From assembly GCF_001905725.1 (NCBI RefSeq), contig NZ_LIWB01000018.1, positions 1-64,000 of the forward strand: 64,000 nucleotides of DNA, written 5' to 3'. Origin of the DNA: Streptomyces sp. CB02400. Its GTDB lineage: Bacteria; Actinomycetota; Actinomycetes; Streptomycetales; Streptomycetaceae. Both the position numbers and the translations under genes were made by a program. This document shows positions 1 to 10,228 of the stretch, piece after piece (positions within the stretch are counted from its first letter, which is position 1; each line of letters begins with the position of its first letter). Under the pieces are notes generated by a model, which was not told the origin of the DNA, did no database searches, and saw only the letters and a program-made list of their open reading frames with translations.

Positions 1-83
1 ACCACTCCAGCGGACGTGACCCGCAGGTGCCGAGCCCGTTCCGAGCCGTGGGCCACCGACCCGGAAGCGCACCCCACGTCAGT

Positions 84-179
84 GAGCGTTTTCCAACCCG
101 CCGCACGGGCAGACAGTTGACTGACGGACAGACAGGTGAAGCCAACTGTCCAGCCCACGCGGCAGGTTGGAAAACGCTC
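84..179. repeat. nested long inverted repeat
   Basis: Arms at 84-104 and 159-179 are complementary over 21 bases with one mismatch (the arm begins gagcgttttccaacc). Inside them, 107-110 pairs with 153-156 and 112-119 pairs with 143-150, leaving a loop of about 23 bases. The whole could fold into a hairpin or cruciform of about 96 bases. No gene lies inside it. It could be a terminator for a gene to the left of the window, a small non-autonomous element, or an operator region; the sequence does not decide. Confidence 0.7.
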
Positions 180-284
180 CATGAGTTTCTGATCAATAGT
201 GGCCCCCTTCGGGCTCTCTGATCCCCAGTACCAGCCGAGCGTCGCATGACCTCGATACAGGAAACCGCACCTGAGTAACGTCCA

Positions 285-324
285 GAGCCCAGGGGGTCGT
301 GATCCGCTCAGACCCCCTGGGCTC
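285..324. repeat. perfect 14-bp hairpin upstream of first gene
   Basis: The arm at 285-298 (gagcccagggggtc) is exactly complementary to 311-324, with a 12-base loop. It ends 40 bases before the ATG of the first gene. There is no T tract on either strand, so it fits a leader structure or attenuator as well as a terminator. Confidence 0.65.
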
Positions 325-364
325 GCCCCTTCGCCCCATCGACGACAAATCGCGGATACAAGAA

Positions 365-754
365 ATGAACACCTCGGACAGCGAGTTCGTGCGGCACAGC
401 ATCTGGGAACATGTCCCGGAGGCTCGTCCCTTCGTGACTGGGCTCGAAGAGGAGGAATGGGAAGCCACGAACGGCGAGTGCTCCGATCCCGGCATGTATT
501 CCATGCCGAGTTATGGATTTGTGCACCCGGTGTTCCGACCCGCGCTGGAAGAATCGGCGAGGGAGACCATCGCCCGTTCTGCCCGTCTGATAGAGGCACT
601 CCTGGGATCGGGGCGTCCCCGGGTCATCGAACTCGTCAGCATCCGCGTCACGGATCAACTGCTGGGATTTCCCGAGCTCTGGGAGCGGTTCGCGAGCTGT
701 GCGGGCCCCCGTATGCGGTTCGAGGCAGATCTACGGCGCGAGTACTACCGCTGA
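365..754 (+). CDS. hypothetical protein (129 aa)
   Basis: I do not recognise the family. The product is a soluble, acidic protein of 129 residues with no signal peptide or membrane segment. The N-terminal half is rich in Glu and aromatic residues, and the last 40 residues contain a positively charged helix-like stretch. I prefer the ATG at 365, which follows an AT-rich leader. The GTG at 299 would start inside the hairpin loop and add 22 residues of poor coding character. The gene stands alone between an inverted-repeat region and a zone of decayed genes, so it may be accessory. Codon use is ordinary for Streptomyces. Confidence 0.6.
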   Translation: MNTSDSEFVRHSIWEHVPEARPFVTGLEEEEWEATNGECSDPGMYSMPSYGFVHPVFRPALEESARETIARSARLIEALLGSGRPRVIELVSIRVTDQLLGFPELWERFASCAGPRMRFEADLRREYYR

Positions 755-947
755 CAGCCAGGCCTGTGGCTGCGAGGTCTGCTGACCGCCGGACCGTACG
801 CCGTCGCGGTCGGCATGCCGGCCCTGAGCCTGCCCGCTGTGGGCGTCGAGAACACGCCGACGCCGGACCCCGGCACAGCGGCCGGCGCATTCTTCCGCCT
901 CGTCCTGTCCACACTGTTTCTCGCCTCCACGGCCGGGGGTAGTCGAG
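755..947 (+). other. open hydrophobic fragment after first stop
   Basis: The frame of the preceding gene stays open after its stop and encodes hydrophobic stretches (LLTAGPYAVAVGMPALSL and FRLVLSTLFLAS). These look like remains of membrane helices, but there is no credible start or ribosome binding site. It may be a gene fragment or chance high-GC openness. Confidence 0.2.
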
Positions 948-1556
948 GTGAAGCGGCGCTCACCCGGTCTCCACCACCGGCGGCCACCCGGCTGGGCAGA
1001 GGTGCTCCTGAACGTCGACCGGCTCCAGCCGGCGGCCCTGGGACCTCTGCTCGCTCGGGTGGAGACCGACTATCCGGTGGCGGACGGGTCCATCGCATGG
1101 GCACGTGACCACGTGGCCGCCGGACCTCGGCGGTCACTGGAGGGAGACACCAGCGCGCCCGGCAGAAGGACGTCGAGGCTGCCCCTCAGCCCCGGGCACC
1201 CCACGCGGCCGACCCCTTGATCCCCGCCTTCCACTCCGGTCCCGGCCTCTGCCGACTTCCCCGGTGTACCGCTCTTCCACAGCCGCGACCTGGTGCACCG
1301 GGCACAGATCGGCAACGTCCTGGACCGGCTGGAGCGATTGCTCCTGCCGGCCTCCATGCCGCCTTCCGGAGAGACGGCGGATCGCGACACGGGCGCGGCC
1401 AGGGTGCCGGCCGTGCACGACAAGGCAGTGCTGGACAACCTCGGTCGGCTCGATGACCGGCTGCCGCTCGCCCTGGCGGTCGCGGGCACCCTGCTCTGTC
1501 TGCGTGCGGGCCGACGACCGCGGTCGCGTGCGTGCGGGCCGGCCGCGACACGTTGA
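948..1556 (+). pseudogene. decayed partial copy related to the 2758-3948 membrane protein
   Basis: One frame is open from about 948 to 1556 except for a stop at 1218-1220. Near its end it encodes the segment LGRLDDRLPLAL, followed by a hydrophobic run. The same 12 residues occur in the intact membrane protein at 2758-3948 (around base 3463), and nearby positions such as the preceding D-x-A and the following LRA also agree. The upstream part (QIGNVLDRLERLLLPASMPP) has no counterpart in the intact protein, so the fragment may be a fusion of remnants. No ribosome binding site or plausible start was found. Confidence 0.45.
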
Positions 1557-1613
1557 CCGAGACGGCGGATTTCCGATGAACCCGTCCGGGCCGGCTGGGA
1601 ACCTTACGGCTCG

Positions 1614-1844
1614 GTGTCTCTGCCGTATCCGAGGCGTTCGGCGCGCGATGACCTCCGCCCGGGAATCAGGGATTACAAGGGCCTGGTGGTGCTCAGCGTC
1701 ACACCGCAGGAGCGGCAAGTCGATTTCGGGCCCGGATTCCGCGACGGGGTGATGTGCCATTCCGAATCGGCATGTGCCGAAGGTGTCGAATTCCGCTGGG
1801 ATACCCTCGGCGGAACAGTTCTCGTCGGGGAGATCAGAGCGTGA
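1614..1844 (+). CDS. small hypothetical protein (76 aa)
   Basis: This short reading frame starts at a GTG at 1614 and ends in a GTGA overlap with the next gene, the usual sign of translational coupling in Streptomyces, which supports its being real. The frame is open back to 1557, so the start is uncertain. The product is soluble and beta-strand-like (GLVVLSVTP, VEFRWDTLGGTVLVGEI) with two Cys. It has no recognised domain and could be the C-terminal remnant of a longer protein, given the decayed genes on its left. Confidence 0.4.
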   Translation: MSLPYPRRSARDDLRPGIRDYKGLVVLSVTPQERQVDFGPGFRDGVMCHSESACAEGVEFRWDTLGGTVLVGEIRA

Positions 1845-2203
1845 ACACAGCCACGCCGCGTGGCCCTGGAGGCTGCTCGGTCTTCGGTGTCGCGGTGACC
1901 GCAGCCGTCCTCACCACCATGTGCTGGGGACTCACCGCGCTGCTGTCCGAGAACTTCGGGAACGACTGCCTCTTCCACTTCGGTGACACCGGACCACGGG
2001 CCGAGCACTGTTACCTGGTCAACGACCGGGCGGAGGCATGGCTCCCCTGGTTGGTGTCCGCCGCGTGGACGGGTGCGGTGCTGGTGCTCTGCCTGCCGCG
2101 CCGGTTCCTTCCGGGGCGGCGCACCACCGCCGGCGTCACCGTCGCCTGCCTGATCGTCGCCGCGGCACTCGGGGGGCACGCCCTGGCTGTCTCCGGCCCA
2201 TGA
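1841..2203 (+). CDS. three-helix membrane protein, unknown function
   Basis: The GTG at 1841 overlaps the stop of the previous gene by four bases, which fixes the start; an ATG 29 codons upstream would overlap that gene further. The 120-residue product has three predicted membrane helices: residues about 13-33, 66-84 and 95-117. Between helices 1 and 2 lies a loop with two Cys (NDCLFHF and EHCYLV) that may form a disulfide outside the membrane. No family is recognised. It belongs to a tight run of small membrane and secreted genes continuing to 3948. Confidence 0.55.
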   Translation: MNTATPRGPGGCSVFGVAVTAAVLTTMCWGLTALLSENFGNDCLFHFGDTGPRAEHCYLVNDRAEAWLPWLVSAAWTGAVLVLCLPRRFLPGRRTTAGVTVACLIVAAALGGHALAVSGP

Positions 2204-2299
2204 GGGGCCACCGGAACGATCTGGCACGGTTGCACACCGACGGCCGTACCCAGGACTTCGACGTCCGGGGCTCCTACTCGTACTCGATCGGGGGGTGAG

Positions 2300-2761
2300 A
2301 TGAGCACCCGTGCCATCCGGCGCACGGCTGCGGGCCTGCCCCTGGGCCTGCTGCCGCTGCTGGTGGTCGCCGCCCGCGGTGGGGAACCGGAGAAGCACTT
2401 CCCCGGCGCCTTCCCGGGCACGCACACCGATGTGAGCGCGGATCAGGCGTTCCGTGACCACGATCTCCGGGTGCCGGCGTCGGCGGAGGCCGTCGGGTAC
2501 TGGGCGTGGTCCGAGGACGACACCTACCCGTTGGCCGCCGTGCCGCGGAGGCCCTGTTCCGCGGTGCCCGATTTCGTCTCCGGCAGCGGGCTGCGCCCGG
2601 CCTCCCCCGACGAGGGGGGCGTCTCCGGCGTCCGGGTCTTCGCCAAAGACCACGGGTGGGCCGGCGACGAACCGGACCCGCGGTACCTGCGGGACCGGGG
2701 CCACGCGGGTGTCATCAGCCACCGGACCGGCACGGAATGCGCGGTGTATCCGCACACATGA
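2300..2761 (+). CDS. putative exported protein with degenerate lipobox
   Basis: The product has 153 residues. The N-terminus looks like a lipoprotein signal: charged MSTRAIRR, then a hydrophobic core GLPLGLLPLLVVAA, then GG. The position where a lipoprotein Cys is expected holds Arg26 (VVAARGGEP), encoded by CGC, so lipidation is not predicted. The mature part is acidic, with motifs such as FRDHDLRVP, and has no domain I can name. A start region GGGGGGTGAG at 2289-2298 provides a ribosome binding site. Its stop overlaps the next gene's ATG (ATGA), indicating coupling to the membrane protein downstream. Confidence 0.55.
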   Translation: MSTRAIRRTAAGLPLGLLPLLVVAARGGEPEKHFPGAFPGTHTDVSADQAFRDHDLRVPASAEAVGYWAWSEDDTYPLAAVPRRPCSAVPDFVSGSGLRPASPDEGGVSGVRVFAKDHGWAGDEPDPRYLRDRGHAGVISHRTGTECAVYPHT

Positions 2762-3948
2762 CCGGCATGCGGATACTCGTGGACGCGGTGGTGGTCGTGT
2801 CGGTCGTCTCGGCCCTCGCGATCACCCCGCGTGTCCTGGCCCGCCGCCCCGATCCGGTCCGGGCGGCGGGCCGTCGCGTCCTCTCGCCGGCCGTGTGGCT
2901 GGCGCTGGTGACCGGTCTGGTCTACGTCAACCAGGTGCTGTTCACGGTGTACGTGCTGCGTGTGCACGACGGGGACCCGTCGTTCATCGCGCGGTATCTC
3001 CCGGCCGGCTGGTTCGACCTGGCGTCGTCGAACCCCGCCCTGCGCACCTTGGCCGAGCACTTCCCGGCGCCCGGCCTCCTCGCACCGAGCCTGCTGCGGG
3101 TCCAGGCCTTCCTGGAACTTCCCTTCGTCCTGCTGGCCTTCGCAACGGTGGTGCGGTGGCTCGACACCGACCTGTACCGCCGGATCGCGCGCTCGGCCCT
3201 GCTGCCGTCGGCCTCGGTGTCGTACACGGCCGTGTTCTGCCTGGTCGAGTGGGACCTGCGCAACCCGTACACGGTCGACGATGTGCTGATCCGCGCGGTG
3301 TCGGCTGTCGTGACCCCCCTGTTCCTCGCGCGGACGGCCGCGCGCGACACGGCGACGACCCGGGTGCCGGCCTCGGTACCGGGGCTGCTGGTGTTCATCG
3401 GTTCGCTGGGGGCGCTGGGCGCTCTGGTACTGGTCGTCTATGACACGGCGCTGCTGTACAGCCTGGGCCGCCTGGACGACCGTCTGCCGCTCGCCCTGAC
3501 CGCATTGGCCGCCCTGGTGGTGCTGCGCGCGGCCGCCGTCCGGGTGTCCGACCGGTCCGGCCCGACGCTGTCCTTCGTGGTGCACGCGCTGCGCCACTGG
3601 CTGCTGCTGTTCTTCGTACCGGCCCTGGCGATCCGCTACGGCCTGCTGTTCGGCACACCCCGACCGGCCCTGGCGGCAGGCGTCGTGACAGCCGCGGTGG
3701 CCTGCGTACGCGCGGCCCGCGAGGCGTCGGCCGGTGCCGGCCGACGGCCCCGTGCGGTGGCCGGTCTGACGGCCCGCGCCGGCTGCGCGGTCCTCGCGGG
3801 AACCGCCGGCGCCACCGTGGCCCTCCGGCTCACCCCAGCGTCGTACGCGGAAGTCGCCTTGCTGTCGGCCATGGGTGCCTTCCTGGTCACGGGTGTCGTG
3901 ATGTGCGGCGTTCTCGACCATTTCCAGAAGGGTGCCGACAACGGCTGA
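2758..3948 (+). CDS. polytopic membrane protein, unknown function
   Basis: The product has 396 residues with about nine to ten hydrophobic helices, starting with ILVDAVVVVSVVSALAI and ending with SAMGAFLVTGVVMCGVL. The ATG at 2758 overlaps the upstream stop as ATGA; an alternative ATG lies at 2767 in the same frame. I know no family that fits. The layout of short Arg-rich cytoplasmic loops between helices follows the positive-inside rule for an integral membrane protein. The segment LGRLDDRLPLAL after the middle helices is repeated in the decayed fragment at 948-1556, so this locus has held a related second copy. Confidence 0.65.
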   Translation: MTGMRILVDAVVVVSVVSALAITPRVLARRPDPVRAAGRRVLSPAVWLALVTGLVYVNQVLFTVYVLRVHDGDPSFIARYLPAGWFDLASSNPALRTLAEHFPAPGLLAPSLLRVQAFLELPFVLLAFATVVRWLDTDLYRRIARSALLPSASVSYTAVFCLVEWDLRNPYTVDDVLIRAVSAVVTPLFLARTAARDTATTRVPASVPGLLVFIGSLGALGALVLVVYDTALLYSLGRLDDRLPLALTALAALVVLRAAAVRVSDRSGPTLSFVVHALRHWLLLFFVPALAIRYGLLFGTPRPALAAGVVTAAVACVRAAREASAGAGRRPRAVAGLTARAGCAVLAGTAGATVALRLTPASYAEVALLSAMGAFLVTGVVMCGVLDHFQKGADNG

Positions 3949-3951
3949 ACT

Positions 3952-4505
3952 GTGGTTTCCGGTGCTGTGGGACGACGAGCAGGCACCACGGGTCGTGACG
4001 CGCGGGACATGATGACGAACCTTCGGACAGCCCGTTCACCCCCTCGTACGAATCCGAACAAGGAGGAATACAACCCCTACCGCTACAAGGCCTTGGGCGG
4101 CCACAAGATCTGGGGCAGCGCCACAATCAAACGGAACGGCAACGAGATGAGCATGAACGTCACGGTTCACGCACTGGACCAGTACGACTTCGACGCGGGT
4201 GCGGCGGACGAAGAAGGACGGCTGCGGATCCGCCGGGCTTCCCGCCTCGCAGCAGCGGCCGTGGCCGTGCTCGTACTGGCGGGGTGCGGTCATCCGACCG
4301 GGTCGGCGGACGCTGCCGGGGCCCCGGAATCCCGGTCCGGGGGGGGATCGGTGAGCCCGGCATCCGGCAGGACGTCCGGTGGCAGACGAGTGAGGACTTC
4401 GTGACCGCCGTTACGCAAGGGCGCTGCTCCGCCACGTTCTACGCCGACTTCAAGCGGAAGTCGATCGTCTTCGACGCGGTCAACCCGGAGAAGAAGGCAG
4501 TGTAG
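3952..4505 (+). pseudogene. fused remnants: secreted-protein tail plus lipoprotein pieces
   Basis: The frame from 3952 encodes a plausible protein C-terminus (core KALGGHKIWGSATIKRNG, ending near YDFDAG). It then runs without a break into what looks like a lipoprotein N-terminus: RIRRASRLAAAAVAVLVLAG followed by Cys, with lipobox VLAGC. It ends at 4404 in low-complexity sequence. A second frame from about 4365 to 4505 encodes a different folded-looking tail (TSEDFVTAVTQGRCSATFYA). The simplest reading is that pieces of two or three genes were joined by deletion and frameshift. A short functional product cannot be excluded. Confidence 0.45.
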
Positions 4506-4526
4506 AGCCGTCGGGACTCCTCCTGG

Positions 4527-4558
4527 GGTCCCCTTCCCTCCTCGGGGCGGAGGGGACC
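4527..4558 (+). terminator. candidate terminator hairpin
   Basis: The arm ggtcccct (4527-4534) is complementary to aggggacc (4551-4558), with a GC-rich loop. It follows the last stop codon of the remnant region by about 20 bases. There is no T tract, as is common for Streptomyces terminators. Confidence 0.4.
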
Positions 4559-4630
4559 GTCCTCGTTTCCGACCGGACGGACCGCGTCAAAGACCGGTGA
4601 CGGGTGGCAGCGGGAGCTTCAGTGGCGGCC

Positions 4631-4725
4631 GGGGTTGCCCGGACCGGGTCCGGGAAGACCGAGTCGTTCCTGGTGCCGGTCCTCGACCACTGCCGTCGGG
4701 AGAAGGCGCGCGGGCGGCGCGTTGC
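4631..4725 (+). pseudogene. relic of a DEAD/DEAH-box helicase P-loop
   Basis: One frame reads ARTGSGKTESFLVPVLDHCR, then REKARGRR, before becoming non-homologous. TGSGKTE is the Walker A motif of superfamily-2 helicases. The following SFLVPVLDHCRR is typical of large DUF1998-type DEAD-box helicases, including defence-associated ones. No other helicase motif occurs on either side, and the frame runs straight into glpF. This is therefore a short fragment left after deletion of a much larger gene. The family assignment rests on about 25 residues. Confidence 0.55.
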
Positions 4726-4831
4726 TCCATTGGAAGGAAACGCCCTGCTCAGGGCGCCCTCTCACGGCGATACGCATACGCTGCCGGTAAAGGGAGGGGA
4801 AGGCCTGTGCCATTCCTGCCGAGGAGAGCCG

Positions 4832-5743
4832 ATGGCTGAACGCGTCGAGGCTGAAAGCAGTCCACGTCGTCGAGGTTATAGAGAAGGCCTCGGCGGCGAG
4901 ATGCTCGCCGAATTCCTGGGGACGTTCGTCCTGCTCCTGCTGGGCGCCGGGTCGGTGGCCGTCGCCGTCGTCGGTCTGCCCGGCTCGGGGCGGCAATTCG
5001 TGGAATTCGGTCCGGCCAACTGGCTCATCATCGCGTGGGGCTGGGGCCTCGCCGTGGTGTTCGGTGTCTACGTGGCCGGCGGTGTCAGCGGCGCCCACAT
5101 CAACCCCGCGGTGACGCTGGCCTTCGCCGTGCGCGGGGACCTCCCCTGGCGGAAGGTCCTGCCGTACTGGCTGGCGCAGGTGGTGGGAGCCTTCGCCGCC
5201 GCCGCGCTCGTCTACGCGTGCTACCGGTGGGCCATCGACGCGGCCGACGCCAAGGCCGGAGTCCCGCGGGACGAGTCGCTGGCGACCTACTCCATCTTCG
5301 CGACGTTCCCGGCCGAATACTTCGGGAATTCCTGGTGGGGCCCGCTGCTCGACCAGATCGTGGGAACGGGGATTCTGCTGCTGCTCGTCTGCGCCGTCAT
5401 CGACACCCGCAATACGGCTCCGGCGGCGAATCTCCACCCGTTCATCATCGGTCTGGTGGTCGTCGCGATCGGCCTGACCTTCGGCACCAACGCCGGGTAC
5501 GCGATCAATCCCGCGCGTGATTTCGGCCCCCGGCTGTTCACCTTCTTCGCGGGCTGGGGCGACATCGCCCTGCCCGGCACATTCGGATGGTTCAGCGGCT
5601 ACTGGTGGATCCCCGTCGTCGGCCCGCTGATCGGCGGAATCGTCGGTGTCGGCGTGTACGACCTGCTCATCAAACCGGTGATCACCGCCAGGACGAGGGC
5701 GCTGGAGGAGCAGGAGAAAGGCCCGGCCACCGAGGAACCGTAG
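4832..5743 (+). CDS. glpF: glycerol facilitator / aquaglyceroporin
   Basis: This is an MIP-family channel of 303 residues for glycerol uptake across the cytoplasmic membrane. Both pore half-helices are present with NPA boxes: GAHINPAVT in the first half and GYAINPARDFGPR in the second. The Asp after the second NPA-R motif is characteristic of glycerol facilitators rather than water-only aquaporins. Six membrane helices can be traced. The ATG at 4832 follows GAGGAG at 4821-4826. The frame is open upstream, but that part is the helicase relic, so the longer start is wrong. It is followed by glpK 93 bases downstream and probably co-transcribed. In Streptomyces the equivalent gyl operon is glycerol-inducible; no regulator gene lies here. 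Confidence 0.93.
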   Translation: MAERVEAESSPRRRGYREGLGGEMLAEFLGTFVLLLLGAGSVAVAVVGLPGSGRQFVEFGPANWLIIAWGWGLAVVFGVYVAGGVSGAHINPAVTLAFAVRGDLPWRKVLPYWLAQVVGAFAAAALVYACYRWAIDAADAKAGVPRDESLATYSIFATFPAEYFGNSWWGPLLDQIVGTGILLLLVCAVIDTRNTAPAANLHPFIIGLVVVAIGLTFGTNAGYAINPARDFGPRLFTFFAGWGDIALPGTFGWFSGYWWIPVVGPLIGGIVGVGVYDLLIKPVITARTRALEEQEKGPATEEP

Positions 5744-5750
5744 GTCCCCG

Positions 5751-5820
5751 GACCCTGCCGTCGGGACCCTGCCGTCGGGACTCTGCCGTCGGGACTCTGC
5801 CGTCGGGACCCTGTCGTCAA
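5751..5820. repeat. five tandem 14-bp repeats between glpF and glpK
   Basis: Five head-to-tail copies of a 14-base unit (gaccctgccgtcgg, with C/T variation at the fourth base) fill the gap between the glpF stop and the glpK ribosome binding site. The last copy is divergent. Copy number is likely to vary between strains. Confidence 0.85.
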
Positions 5821-5836
5821 CCAGGAGGTGTCAGCG

Positions 5837-7360
<1,524 letters not shown>

Positions 7361-7370
7361 CACCGGCCGG

Positions 7371-7462
7371 GTTCCGTACCGGCCGGTGGGTTCCGTACCG
7401 GCCGGTGCCGTACGCCTGCGGGCTCCGTACCGGCCAGCGGGTGACGTACCGGCCGGTAGGTG
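7371..7462. repeat. degenerate tandem repeats after glpK
   Basis: Four imperfect copies of a unit around ttccgtaccggccggtg follow the glpK stop at about 7372, 7391, 7423 and 7443. Each copy contains the palindrome taccggccggta or a variant, so the array can form several alternative hairpins. It may serve as the transcription end for the glp operon. Confidence 0.7.
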
Positions 7463-7475
7463 ACGGGCGCCGCGG

Positions 7476-7667
7476 TCAGCGGTCGGCGATGTCCTCGCGG
7501 AGGCCGTCGGAGAACTCCCACCACGACAGCGGAAGCCAGTCGCCGTTCACGAACCCGTCGACCGTGGCGCCACGGCCACGGACCGTCACCGTCGTGCCCG
7601 GGGGATAGGTGGTGCCGGACAGCCCGGGCACCGCGACGAGCAGGGTCCCCAGCCGCTGCGCTGCCAT
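7476..7667 (-). CDS. small conserved-looking protein (63 aa)
   Basis: A compact reading frame of 63 residues on the minus strand with an ATG at 7667 preceded by a GAAAGAGG ribosome binding site. The product begins MAAQRLGTLLVAVPGL and ends in an acidic helix (REDIADR). It is a small, soluble, beta-rich protein with Gly and Trp-Trp in the middle (LPLSWWEF) and no recognised domain. It lies convergent to glpK and divergent from the dehydrogenase gene at 7850. The good start signal and Streptomyces codon use favour a real gene. Confidence 0.55.
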   Translation of the reverse strand: MAAQRLGTLLVAVPGLSGTTYPPGTTVTVRGRGATVDGFVNGDWLPLSWWEFSDGLREDIADR

Positions 7668-7849
7668 GGCGGCCTCTTTCCGTTCTCGGTTACGGCATGC
7701 GTCGTCCGCGGATCGTCGGACGATATGCGTCCGGATATTACCGGCTTGCCCCGTCGGCCAGACCGGAGAACCATGAGAAATCGGTCACGCGGAACCATCG
7801 GGAGAGGCACGCCACCGGACCCGTACCCCACCGAGTGGAGGTCGTAGCC

Positions 7850-8983
<1,134 letters not shown>

Positions 8984-9028
8984 CCCCGGCGCCGCGGGAG
9001 CAATGCGGATGCGGGGGCGGTCCGGGCG

Positions 9029-9295
9029 GTGGGCCGGGATGTGGTCGGCGTGCCGCTGCCGGAGGGCGGGGAGCTGGACCAGCTCCACCTCGCCCGAGTG
9101 GCGCGGGCGCGGGATCGACGACCGGTTCGTCGCCCTGGCCGAGGAGCGCGGCCCCGGAGGGCTCACGCTGTGGACCTTCCGGGTCAACACGCCCGCGCAC
9201 CGCTTCTACGAGCGGCACGGCTTCACGGCCGTGGAGCGGACGGACGCATATCCGGGAACGAGGAGCGGAAGCCGGACGTGCGGTACGTGTGACGG
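9029..9295 (+). pseudogene. broken GNAT acetyltransferase
   Basis: Two frames must be read alternately to recover a GNAT C-terminal half. VPLPEGGELDQLHLA is in one frame; PEWRGRGIDDRFVALAEE and TLWTFRVNTPAHRFYERHGF are in another; GNEERKPDVRYV is back in the first. Together they give the acetyl-CoA loop RGRGI and the terminal NTPAHRFYERHGFTAVERTD that mark N-acetyltransferases. At least two frameshifts and loss of the N-terminal half make it non-functional. The bases from 9296 to 9431 contain no convincing gene. Confidence 0.75.
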
Positions 9296-9431
9296 CCGTG
9301 AGGTGTCAGGCGCGGGGCCGGGCGTACCGGCCCGTCGCCACCACCAGCGCGTCGTCGCCGGCCGTGGTCGTACGGTTCGGTCTCCGGGTACCGGCTCGTC
9401 GGAGCACCGTACCGGCGTCGGCCGGGACCGC

Positions 9432-10154
9432 TCATCCCCTTCCCCGCGTACTCAGTCCCGCCGCCCCGGCCGCCGTGCGCAGTACGTCGCGGAGCATCTC
9501 GGGGGTGAGGCGGCCGGTGAAGGTGTTGCGCTGGCTGACGTGGAAGCAGCCGAAGAGGTGGAGACCGGGGCCGTCGGGGGCGTCCAGGGTGACATGGGCG
9601 CCGTGCGCGAAGGCGGGCCGGGGCCGGGGCACGGTCCAGCCGGCCTCGGCGAACGCGGGCAGCGCGGCCTGCCAGCCGAAGGCCCCCAGCACGAGCGCGG
9701 CCCGTACCGTCGGCCGCAGCAGGCGCAGCTCCCGCACCAGCCAGGGCCGGCAGGTGTCCCGCTCCTCGGGGGTGGGCTTGTTGGCGGGCGGGGCGCAGTG
9801 CACGGGCGAGGTGACGCGCACGCCGTACAGCTCCAGGCCGTCCCCGGCGTGGGTGGAGCCCGGCTGCGAGGCGAGCCCCACGTCGTACAGCGCCTGGTAC
9901 AGCACGTCCCCGGAACGGTCCCCGGTGAACATCCGCCCGGTGCGGTTGCCGCCGTGCGCGGCGGGCGCCAGGCCGACGATCAGCAGCCGGGCGTCCGCCG
10001 GCCCGAATCCGGGCACCGGCCTCCCCCAGTACGTCCAGTCCGCGAACGCGGCCCGCTTGGTCCGGGCGACCTCCTCCCGCCAGTCGACCAGCCGGGGGCA
10101 GGCACGGCAGCCGGCGATGCGCTGGTCGAGCCGGTCGAGGCCACGGGGGTCCAT
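9432..10154 (-). CDS. family-5 uracil-DNA glycosylase (UdgB type)
   Basis: Base-excision repair enzyme of 240 residues that removes uracil, and in this family often other deaminated bases, from DNA. Four Cys for a [4Fe-4S] cluster are present at residues 16, 19, 120 and 135 (GCRACPR; HCAPP; DTCRPW). The glycosylase motif GLAPAAHGGNRTGRMFTGD fits the family-5 active site, which uses an Ala-rich loop instead of the usual Asp. A second active-site motif is GCFHVSQRNTFTGRL. The ATG at 10154 begins MDPRGLDRLD; the frame is open 19 codons further, but that segment has no start signal. It diverges from the S4-domain gene. Confidence 0.9.
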   Translation of the reverse strand: MDPRGLDRLDQRIAGCRACPRLVDWREEVARTKRAAFADWTYWGRPVPGFGPADARLLIVGLAPAAHGGNRTGRMFTGDRSGDVLYQALYDVGLASQPGSTHAGDGLELYGVRVTSPVHCAPPANKPTPEERDTCRPWLVRELRLLRPTVRAALVLGAFGWQAALPAFAEAGWTVPRPRPAFAHGAHVTLDAPDGPGLHLFGCFHVSQRNTFTGRLTPEMLRDVLRTAAGAAGLSTRGRG

Positions 10155-10228
10155 GGCTCCACCGTAGGTGTTCGGGGCGGACGAAAACCCCGCACCGCCG
10201 GCCGGGACCAAGGGTTAAGGTCGGGACC

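Noticed and set aside
7371..7462. Possible CRISPR-like array
   Set aside because: Units are degenerate and contiguous, with no regular unique spacers and no cas genes.
9361..9390. Minus-strand segment YPETEPYDHG resembling the start of prolyl iminopeptidases
   Set aside because: Only ten residues match and the following sequence diverges; too short to call a relic.
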